Assembly: GCA_945862235.1 (NCBI GenBank)
Contig: CAMAYU010000051.1
Coordinates: forward strand, 1-33,210
DNA length: 33,210 bases
Direction: 5' to 3'
Origin: Schlesneria paludicola DSM 18645
Lineage (GTDB): Bacteria > Planctomycetota > Planctomycetia > Planctomycetales > Planctomycetaceae
Of the stretch, positions 26,820 through 33,210 are shown in pieces. The first letter of the stretch is position 1, and each line of letters begins with the position of its first letter. Under the pieces are notes generated by a model, which was not told where the DNA came from, did no database searches, and saw nothing but the letters and a program-made list of their open reading frames with translations. A program made the position numbers and the translations under genes.

Positions 26820-27431
26820 ATGGACGAGGCGATGATGCAGCGAGCTACCGCGAAACAGAAATCCGTTCCCGAGGTGGACCCGATCAGCGGGCAGTTGTCT
26901 CTGCGAGTGAAGCGGATGCGACAAGAGCGAGCGTGGTCGCTGGACCAGTTGGCGACCGCATCGGGAGTCAGCAAGTCGATGCTCAGCCAGATCGAACGGA
27001 ACCAGGCGAACCCGACCCTGGCCGTGACGTGCAAGATCGCGCAAGCATTCAACATGTCGCTGGCCGAGTTCGTTGAGATGCCGTCCGCGTCGTCGGCGAT
27101 TCACGTCATTCGCGCCGATGACCGCGAGCATCTCTATCGCTCGGACGAGGCGGTCGAGATACGGACGCTCTCGCCGCTCAACCTCGAAAAGGATGTCGAG
27201 TTCTACCAAGTGCGACTCAAGCCAGGCGGTGCCTTGAAGAGTGCAGCTCACTTCAAGGGAACGCGCGAGTTCCTGACGGTCGAACAGGGGAAGGTCCGCA
27301 TCGAATCGTCGAGCGACTCGGCCGAGCTGAGCAAAGGGGACTCAACCACCTACCGCGCAGATGTTCCTCACGTAATCGAGAACCTTGGCAAGGGCGAGGC
27401 GACCGTCTTTCTGGTTGTGATTTATCAGTAG
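26820..27431 (+). CDS. XRE-family transcriptional regulator with C-terminal cupin
   Basis: The 203-aa cytoplasmic DNA-binding protein has an N-terminal XRE helix-turn-helix (about residues 25-80: LSLRVKRMRQERAWSLDQLATASGVSKSMLSQIERNQANPTL) and a C-terminal cupin sensor domain (about 120-200: VEFYQVRLKPGGALKSAAHFKGTREFLTVEQGKVRI and DSTTYRADVPHVIENLGKGEATVFLVV). Relatives such as the PuuR/SutR type regulate amino-acid, polyamine or sulfur genes in response to a small ligand. Divergence from tdh makes tdh a candidate target, by inference only. The start is uncertain: ATG 26820 has no site, whereas ATGs at 26832 and 26835 follow GAGG. A GATAAT at 26816-26821 could be a -10 box, favouring the later starts. 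Confidence 0.88.
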   Translation: MDEAMMQRATAKQKSVPEVDPISGQLSLRVKRMRQERAWSLDQLATASGVSKSMLSQIERNQANPTLAVTCKIAQAFNMSLAEFVEMPSASSAIHVIRADDREHLYRSDEAVEIRTLSPLNLEKDVEFYQVRLKPGGALKSAAHFKGTREFLTVEQGKVRIESSSDSAELSKGDSTTYRADVPHVIENLGKGEATVFLVVIYQ

Positions 27432-27460
27432 GGCGAGTGGCCGAACGCAAATGACTCCTC

Positions 27461-27664
27461 GAAGCCTGACGCGCAAGCGAAGGACACTCGGCGAATCCTT
27501 CTATCCCTCACGCGACTAAAGGTGAGAGGTTTCCGAGCGGGGCGGCGTCAGCCCCACGGTACTTCCAAAGCGGGCTGACGCCCAAGAACCAGGGGGCTGA
27601 CGCCGCCCCGCTCAGATGACTCAAGCACTCATCGCGCGAGGTAAAAACTTGCGCGTCAGGCTTC
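27461..27664. repeat. Composite: one repeat family inserted within another
   Basis: Outer arms GAAGCCTGACGCGCAAGCG (27461-27479) and CTTGCGCGTCAGGCTTC (27648-27664) belong to the GACGCGCAAGCG family. Between them lies a complete inverted repeat of the GGGGCGGCGTCAGCCCC family (27534-27615). In the other outer-family copies (13165, 19938) the arms are only 20-25 bases apart, so the inner element looks inserted. Confidence 0.72.
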
Positions 27665-27864
27665 GGGTTCTGCCATCTTGACAGGGACCGCTTGCGGGAG
27701 AGTTTACCCCAATTTGTCGGCTTCTTATGGCATGGCCACGACTTGCGAACAGCTTGCACCGGGCGCGATTTCTCGGCACGTATGTTGCCTTGCGATTGAG
27801 GCTGGCCCGCGACTGCCATTTCGTGTCGTCGTCCAATCCTGATCCTCGACTACCGGAGTTCACT

Positions 27865-29796
27865 GTGTCCGACTTGCAGCAAGAGTTCACCTTTCAGACT
27901 GAGATCAAACAACTCCTGCACATCCTGTCGCACTCGCTCTATCAGAATCGCGAGATCACGCTGCGCGAGTTGATCTCGAACGCCTCCGACTCCTTGAACA
28001 AGCTCCGTCATGTGCAACTCTCCGAGCAGCAGTATCGCGATGACGTGCCGCTGCAGATTTCACTCGAGCCGGACAAAGAAGCGACCATCCTGACGATCCG
28101 TGACAACGGCATCGGGTTGACTCACGATGAGCTGGTGAAGAACCTCGGCACGATCGCTCACAGCGGATCGAAAGAGTTCTTGCGGAGCTTGGCTTCGTCG
28201 TCAGCGGGAAGCGAAACCAAGGCTGATCTGTCGTTGATTGGTCAGTTCGGTGTCGGCTTCTATTCGGCGTTCATGCTCGCCGAAAAGGTCGTCGTCGTCA
28301 CGCGGAGCTACAAGGAACAGACCGGCTGGCGTTGGGAGTCCGACGGTTCGGGACGCTTCACGATCACACCGGTCGAAGGCGATGTGCCGCGCGGGGCGCA
28401 GATCATTCTGCACCTCAAGCCCGAGATGGAAGAGTTCACCGAACCGGCGCGGCTCGAGTACGTCGTTCACAAGTATTCGACGTTCGTGCCGCACCCGATC
28501 AAGCTGGCAGACAAGGTACTCAACGAGCAGAAGCCGATCTGGGTCGAACCCAAGAACCAAGTGACGGCCGAACAGCACGAAGGCTTCTATCAATGGCTGG
28601 CTCATGGGACCGAGCAGAAGCCGCTGTGGCATTTGCATCTGTCGAGTGACTCGCCGATCCAATTCAATTCGATCCTGTACTGCCCTCCAGAAAACTTTGA
28701 GTTGCTCGGGTTTGGAGGCATTCAGCACGGCATCAACTTCTGTGCGAAGCGGATTCTCGTTCAGGACGACTGCCGCGACCTGTTGCCCGATTACCTGCGG
28801 TTCCTGTACGGCGTTGTCGATTCGGCCGACCTGCCTCTAAACGTCTCGCGTGAAACCTTGCAGGACCACAAACTGGTCCCGAAGTTGAAGCGTGTGCTCA
28901 CGAAGAAGGTACTCGATTTTCTGGAGGACTTGGCCGAAGAGCAGCCCGAAACCTTCGCCGCGTTCATCAAGCAGTTCGCGGTCATTCTGCGGACGGGCAT
29001 CGCGACCGATTTCGAGAACCGCGATCGGATTGCCAAGCTGCTTCGGTTCCATTCCTCGAAGTCGCACAGCGAGACTCCTTTGCTGGCAGTCCTCGACGAC
29101 GCCAAGCCGCCGCAACCAACGGTCTCGTTCGACGAGTACATCAAACGTGCGCCGTCGGATCAAAAGCAGATCTACTACCTCAGCGGACAGACGCTGGACT
29201 CGATGGCCTCGCACCCGCACTTGGAAGCGTTCACGAAGCGCAATCTGGAAGTGCTGTTCCTCGAAGACCCAATCGACGAGTACGCGTTCATCCAAATCCG
29301 CATGTACAACGGCCGCGAATTGATGTCGATCGATGGTGTCGAAGTCAAGTTTCCCGAATCGACAGAGACCGCCGATACTGAAGTCCCGAAGGCCGCTCAC
29401 GCCAACTTCCCACGCGTCGTGGAGTTGTTCCGGGGCGTCCTCGAAAAGCACATCGTGGACATCAAAGAATCCTCGCGGCTCATCGACAGCCCGTGCTGTC
29501 TGGTCAACCCGCGCAGTCACATGAGCAGCCGCTTGCAAAAGGTCGTTGGCCAGACCGTGCAAGACTTCGAGCAGACCAAGCGGATCATGGAGATCAATCC
29601 CCACGCGGCCCTCATCAGCCGCCTATGCGAACTCCCCGCAAGCGATGACAACGATGCCTTCATCCGCGATTGTGGTCGGCAACTCTACGCCAACTCACTC
29701 ATCCTCGACGGCCTGATCCCCGACTTCGATGACACCACGGCCAGGTCGCTCCGCTTCATGGAAGAGTTGGCCAAGGCCAAAGCGGCGAGTGCGTGA
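27865..29796 (+). CDS. htpG: Molecular chaperone HtpG (Hsp90)
   Basis: The 643-aa cytoplasmic Hsp90 homolog is an ATP-dependent chaperone dimer. The N-terminal GHKL ATPase motifs are intact: LRELISNASDSLNKLR (Glu and Asn for catalysis and Mg), LTIRDNGIGLTHDEL, GTIAHSGSKEF and GQFGVGFYSAFM. The middle domain contains GVVDSADLPLNVSRETLQ, whose Arg corresponds to the gamma-phosphate-contacting position of the family, and the C-terminal dimerisation region ends LDGLIPDFDDTTARSLRFMEELA. Length is typical, with no eukaryotic-style charged linker or MEEVD tail. The GTG at 27865 is chosen because GGAG lies 6 bases upstream and the family starts here; the frame is open upstream to 27727 but that part is unlike HtpG. 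A TTGACA at 27678-27683 may belong to its promoter. Confidence 0.95.
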   Translation: MSDLQQEFTFQTEIKQLLHILSHSLYQNREITLRELISNASDSLNKLRHVQLSEQQYRDDVPLQISLEPDKEATILTIRDNGIGLTHDELVKNLGTIAHSGSKEFLRSLASSSAGSETKADLSLIGQFGVGFYSAFMLAEKVVVVTRSYKEQTGWRWESDGSGRFTITPVEGDVPRGAQIILHLKPEMEEFTEPARLEYVVHKYSTFVPHPIKLADKVLNEQKPIWVEPKNQVTAEQHEGFYQWLAHGTEQKPLWHLHLSSDSPIQFNSILYCPPENFELLGFGGIQHGINFCAKRILVQDDCRDLLPDYLRFLYGVVDSADLPLNVSRETLQDHKLVPKLKRVLTKKVLDFLEDLAEEQPETFAAFIKQFAVILRTGIATDFENRDRIAKLLRFHSSKSHSETPLLAVLDDAKPPQPTVSFDEYIKRAPSDQKQIYYLSGQTLDSMASHPHLEAFTKRNLEVLFLEDPIDEYAFIQIRMYNGRELMSIDGVEVKFPESTETADTEVPKAAHANFPRVVELFRGVLEKHIVDIKESSRLIDSPCCLVNPRSHMSSRLQKVVGQTVQDFEQTKRIMEINPHAALISRLCELPASDDNDAFIRDCGRQLYANSLILDGLIPDFDDTTARSLRFMEELAKAKAASA

Positions 29797-29819
29797 CCAA
29801 TCCAAACAGAAATGGGCGA

Positions 29820-29902
29820 ACCACGGATTTCACGAATGACACAGATAAGACATGGCCCACGGCCGCATCGTCTTCATCCGTGTTCTCAGTGATATCCGTG
29901 GT
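29820..29902. repeat. Inverted repeat (ACCACGGAT..CAC arms)
   Basis: ACCACGGATTTCAC (29820-29833) pairs with GTGATATCCGTGGT (29889-29902) with one mismatch across about 55 bases. The arm resembles the outer arms at 26496-26724. It lies between convergent htpG and uvrB. Confidence 0.6.
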
Positions 29903-29932
29903 CCGACTTTGTTGTTGATCGCCTGCTGCAAG

Positions 29933-32035
29933 TCACCCACTTTTGAACGGCTTGGGAATTCCCTTTCCTTTGCCGCTGCTACCGCTGGATCCAGCACGGC
30001 CTCGCTTGCCTTTGCCCTTGGGGGTGATCGACTTCGTGGACGAGTCTTCCGTCGCGACGAGTTCTCCCATTTGCTTCTTGAGTTGCACGATGCGGTCTCG
30101 CAGCTTGGCCGCTCGCTCGAATTCGAGGGCCTCGGCGGCGGCAAGCATCTCGGCTTCGAGTTCGTTCAGGTACTCCTGCGTCACGTACTGAGTCTCGCTC
30201 GTCGCGCCTCCTGCCTTCTGCACGATCCGCTTCGCTTCGACATCCTCTTCGATCCCACGCGTGATCGCCTTCTTGATCGTCTCGGGCGTGATGCCGTGCG
30301 TCGCGTTGTATTCGAGCTGAATCACGCGACGGCGGTTGGTCTCGTCGATCGCCTGCTGCATCGAATCGGTGACGCGATCGGCGTAGAGGACAACGCTGGC
30401 GTTCACGTTTCGAGCGGAGCGACCGATCGTCTGGGTGAGACTCGTCGCGCTGCGGAGAAAGCCTTCTTTGTCGGCATCAAGGATCGCAACGAGTGACACT
30501 TCGGGGAGGTCGATCCCCTCGCGCAACAGGTTCACGCCGATCACCGCATCGTGCTTCCCTTCGCGCAGCTCACGCAGGACTTCGACTCGCTCGAACGCAT
30601 CCAACTCCGAGTGCAGCCACGCGCAGCGAATCCCTTGCTCGGTGAGATACGTCGTCAGGTCTTCGGACAGCCGTTTGGTGAGTGCCGTGACGAGAGTTCG
30701 TTCCCCTTTCGCCGTTCGCTCGCGAATCTGCTGTTCGAGATGCTGCACCTGACCGCGTGCGGGATGGATGCTGATGACGGGATCGACGAGGCCCGTCGGG
30801 CGAATCACCTGTTGCACGACCTCGCCCTGCGTCTGCTCCAATTCCCAGTCGGCCGGCGTGGCGGAGACGAAGACCGTTTGCTTCCGTCGTCCGTTCCACT
30901 CGTCGAACTTGAGCGGTCGGTTGTCGAGAGCCATCGGGAGCCGGAAGCCATGTTCGACGAGCGTCGTCTTGCGAGCGTGGTCGCCGTTGTACATCGCTCT
31001 GATCTGCGGGATCGTCACGTGCGACTCGTCGATGAACAGCAAGAAGTCATCGGGAAAGAAGTCGAGCAACGTGAACGGCGCTTCGCCCGGTTTGCGGCCC
31101 GACAAAGCGCGGCTGTAGTTCTCGATCCCCGGACAGAACCCGACCTCGCGCAGCAGTTCGAGATCATGCCGCGTGCGCGCGTTCAGCCGCTGAGCTTCGA
31201 GCAGCTTCCCTTCGACGCGAAACTTTTCGAGCTGCGTCTTAAGTTCCAAGTCGATCTCTTCGCAAGCGGCCGACACTCGATCTTCCGGCAAAACGTAGTG
31301 CTTCGCGGGATAGATGTACGCGTCGTCGAGTCGCTTCGTTTCCGAACCGGTCAGCGGTTCGATGATCGACAGTTTTTCGATCTCATCGCCCCACAACTCG
31401 ATCCGATACGCATGTTCTTCATACGCGGGCCAGACCTCGACCACATCGCCGCGCACGCGAAAGTTGCCTCGCTGCGGAGCGACATCGTTGCGGCTGTAAT
31501 GAATGTCACACAGCTTCCGCAGCAAGTCGTCTCGGTCAATCGACTCACCCACGCGGAGTGAGATCATCATTTCGAGATAGTCCTTCGGCGAACCGAGGCC
31601 ATAGATGCACGACACGCTGGCCACGACGATCGTGTCGCGACGGCTGACGAGGGCGCTGGTAGCGAGCAGCCGCAGCCGGTCAATCTCCTCGTTGATCGCC
31701 GAGTCTTTCTCGATGTAGATGTCGCGCTGCGGGATGTACGCCTCGGGCTGGTAGTAGTCGTAATAACTGACGAAGTAAGAGACCGCGTTGTTCGGGAAGA
31801 AGTCGCGGAACTCGGAATAGAGCTGTGCGGCGAGCGTCTTGTTGTGCGAGAGAATCAGCGCGGGCCGCCGCATCTCTTGAATGACGTTCGCCATCGTGAA
31901 CGTCTTCCCCGAGCCGGTCACTCCCAGCAGCAGCTGATCCCGCTTCTGCTCACGCAGCCCACTAATGAGCTTCGCAATCGCCGCCGGTTGGTCACCGGCC
32001 GGCTGGAACTCGGAAGCGATTTGGAACTCGGGCAT
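29933..32035 (-). CDS. uvrB: Excinuclease ABC subunit B
   Basis: The 700-aa DNA helicase-like subunit of UvrABC nucleotide excision repair verifies damage loaded by UvrA and recruits UvrC. Motifs in order: Walker A GVTGSGKTFTMANVI, the beta-hairpin region YYDYYQPEAYIPQRDIYIEKD, the DESH box FIDESHVTIPQ, GVNLLREGIDLPEVSL, the arginine finger motif QTIGRSARN, and the C-terminal UVR domain (LEAEMLAAAEALEFERAAKLRDRIVQL). After this comes a Lys/Gly/Ser-rich tail of about 40 residues that is longer than usual. MPEFQIAS at 32035 matches the family start but has no clear ribosome-binding site. An ATG at 32062 with GGAG very close lies inside an inverted repeat. lipA is upstream on the same strand. 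Confidence 0.96.
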   Translation of the reverse strand: MPEFQIASEFQPAGDQPAAIAKLISGLREQKRDQLLLGVTGSGKTFTMANVIQEMRRPALILSHNKTLAAQLYSEFRDFFPNNAVSYFVSYYDYYQPEAYIPQRDIYIEKDSAINEEIDRLRLLATSALVSRRDTIVVASVSCIYGLGSPKDYLEMMISLRVGESIDRDDLLRKLCDIHYSRNDVAPQRGNFRVRGDVVEVWPAYEEHAYRIELWGDEIEKLSIIEPLTGSETKRLDDAYIYPAKHYVLPEDRVSAACEEIDLELKTQLEKFRVEGKLLEAQRLNARTRHDLELLREVGFCPGIENYSRALSGRKPGEAPFTLLDFFPDDFLLFIDESHVTIPQIRAMYNGDHARKTTLVEHGFRLPMALDNRPLKFDEWNGRRKQTVFVSATPADWELEQTQGEVVQQVIRPTGLVDPVISIHPARGQVQHLEQQIRERTAKGERTLVTALTKRLSEDLTTYLTEQGIRCAWLHSELDAFERVEVLRELREGKHDAVIGVNLLREGIDLPEVSLVAILDADKEGFLRSATSLTQTIGRSARNVNASVVLYADRVTDSMQQAIDETNRRRVIQLEYNATHGITPETIKKAITRGIEEDVEAKRIVQKAGGATSETQYVTQEYLNELEAEMLAAAEALEFERAAKLRDRIVQLKKQMGELVATEDSSTKSITPKGKGKRGRAGSSGSSGKGKGIPKPFKSG

Positions 32036-32054
32036 GGTGGCGCGTCTGGAAGTA

Positions 32055-32159
32055 GCCTTCATCGCTCCGCGTGAAGGAAGCCGAGCGGGAAGTTGATATC
32101 GATTGGCAAGTTCGTCGGCCTGCTCTCATTCGGCCACCTTCACGCGGAGCGATGAAGGC
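32055..32159. repeat. Inverted pair of GTAG/TCC REP-like units
   Basis: A perfect 23-bp inverted repeat: 32055-32077 with 32137-32159. The left unit is preceded by GTA, giving GTAG-CCTTCATCGC-TCC-GCGTGAAGG, so each arm is itself a hairpin with a TCC loop. It fills the gap between lipA and uvrB. Confidence 0.82.
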
Positions 32160-32167
32160 GAGGTTTT

Positions 32168-33073
32168 CTACAGCCGCACCGACTCCGCCATCTCGCCAGC
32201 GTGGTAACTCGACCGGACGAACGGGCCGCTGGCAACCATCGAGAAGCCGAGCTTGCGGACTTGCTCGCCGATCTCGTCGAACTCTTCCGGCGGGACGTAG
32301 CGTTCGACGGGAAGATGATCGAGTGTCGGTTGCAGGTACTGGCCGAGTGTCAGCATGTCACAGCCGACACTGCGCAGATCGGCGCAGACTTCGAGCAACT
32401 CTTCGCGCGTCTCACCCAGCCCCAGCATCAGGCCGCTCTTCGTCGGCATCGTGGGGACTTCGTCCTTCACTTGCTTGAGCAAGTTGAGCGTTCGCTGGTA
32501 CTCGGCATTGCGACGCACGCGGTCGTACAGACGCGGGACCGTTTCCGTGTTGTGGTTGAACACGTCGGGCCGCGCTTCGATGACGCGATGAATGGCGTCG
32601 CGGTTTCCCTTGAAGTCGGGAGTCAGAACTTCGACCTTCGCGCCGGTACGCTCACGCACGGCGAGGACACACTCGTAGAAGTGGTTCGCGCCGCCGTCAG
32701 CCAAGTCGTCGCGTGTGACCGACGTGATGACGACGTACTTCAAGCCGAGCCGCTCAGCCGCTTCGGCCACTCGCTCCGGCTCATCGAGCTGAATGACTTC
32801 CGTCTTACCGCGCGGAACCGAACAGAAGCCGCACGGGCGCGTGCAGACGTTCCCCAAGATCATGAACGTGGCGGTCTGCTGCGACCAGCACTCGGTCCGG
32901 TTGGGGCACTTCGCGCTCTCGCACACCGTTTCGAGCTTCAAGTCGGCGATCACATCCGTCGTGAACTGCATCCCGGCCTGAGGCAACGGCCGCTTGAGCC
33001 ACTTCGGCAACCGAGGCCGCGCCAGTTCCAATCCACTGCTCGGCTCAGCCACGATCGGCAACGTCAGGGTCAT
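32168..33073 (-). CDS. lipA: Lipoyl synthase
   Basis: The 301-aa radical SAM enzyme inserts two sulfur atoms into protein-bound octanoyl groups to make lipoyl cofactors for pyruvate and 2-oxoglutarate dehydrogenases and the glycine cleavage system. The auxiliary-cluster cysteines are Cys51, Cys56 and Cys62 (CESAKCPNRTEC). The radical SAM cluster cysteines are Cys77, Cys81 and Cys84 (CTRPCGFC). The C-terminal RSSYHAGE holds the serine ligand of the auxiliary cluster. All are present and length is standard. The ATG at 33073 lacks an obvious ribosome-binding site but is the only in-frame ATG near the family start. lipB is not in the window. uvrB follows on the same strand after a hairpin repeat. 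Confidence 0.96.
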   Translation of the reverse strand: MTLTLPIVAEPSSGLELARPRLPKWLKRPLPQAGMQFTTDVIADLKLETVCESAKCPNRTECWSQQTATFMILGNVCTRPCGFCSVPRGKTEVIQLDEPERVAEAAERLGLKYVVITSVTRDDLADGGANHFYECVLAVRERTGAKVEVLTPDFKGNRDAIHRVIEARPDVFNHNTETVPRLYDRVRRNAEYQRTLNLLKQVKDEVPTMPTKSGLMLGLGETREELLEVCADLRSVGCDMLTLGQYLQPTLDHLPVERYVPPEEFDEIGEQVRKLGFSMVASGPFVRSSYHAGEMAESVRL

Positions 33074-33143
33074 GCTGGGGGAGTTCTTTCTGGTGAGGGC
33101 GGGGTGAGTGGGCAGTTGTTTTATACCTCGCGCGGCCTGTGAT

Positions 33144-33210
33144 GAGTCATCTGAGCGGGACGGCGTCAGCCCCCCGGTTCTTGGGCGTAAGCCCCGGCCT
33201 GAAGAACCGG
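33144..33210. repeat. Partial GGCGGCGTCAGCCCC-family repeat at the window edge
   Basis: It begins GAGTCATCTGAGCGGGACGG and continues CGTCAGCCCCC, GGTTCTTGGGCGTAAGCCC. This matches the reverse complement of the element at 27534-27620, including the flanking GAGTCAT. The second arm is cut by the window end. Confidence 0.78.

Noticed and set aside
30551..31561. 336-codon plus-strand frame opposite uvrB
   Set aside because: Shadow of uvrB codons; no recognisable domain.

Overview
The window looks like a chromosomal segment of a planctomycete. This rests on GC-rich coding sequence, a DUF1501 Tat-exported protein paired with a seven-bladed WD40 protein, a Uma2-type nuclease, a soluble Hanks-type kinase, frequent GTG/TTG starts, and above all intergenic gaps packed with hairpin repeats. 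Most genes are single core-metabolism genes or short pairs rather than long operons.

Layout, left to right. 1-7450: UxaE-like tagaturonate epimerase, siroheme sulfite reductase, an unrecognised protein with a degenerate receiver-like C-terminus (minus strand), gapA with a strong terminator, and an aquaporin-family channel. 7486-12559: a Uma2 nuclease whose only start lies inside a repeat, the overlapping rpe-accD pair, a Ser/Thr kinase abutting hisH, and hisA. 12671-17133: a PPOX-family flavoprotein (minus), the overlapping DUF1501-WD40 pair, an RraA-like protein with a clear terminator, and a small hypothetical protein. 17134-21377: a gene-poor gap, then cpaF-tadB-tadC of a Tad pilus locus, read on the minus strand, with a repeat in each gap. 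21578-22586: a decayed Mrr-like restriction endonuclease gene carrying one nonsense codon and two single-base frameshifts. 22651-26456: a StcE-like M66 zinc metalloprotease flanked by two 171-bp copies of the 3' end of tdh, followed by intact tdh. 26820-33073: an XRE-cupin regulator divergent from tdh, htpG, uvrB and lipA.

The main surprise is the M66 protease. It is collinear with the enterohaemorrhagic E. coli mucinase StcE from signal peptide to near its C-terminus, including the zinc motif, but lacks the terminal mucin-binding region. Its flanking tdh duplications suggest insertion by recombination, so it is a good candidate for an inter-phylum transfer. The second theme is the repeats: at least ten families of short inverted repeats fill nearly every sizeable gap. 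One group has the REP-like arrangement of a GTAG foot plus a hairpin, another is a 150-170 bp MITE-like palindrome with an internally deleted derivative, and two loci are nested composites. No transposase or RAYT gene is present in the window. No tRNA, rRNA or CRISPR array was recognised.
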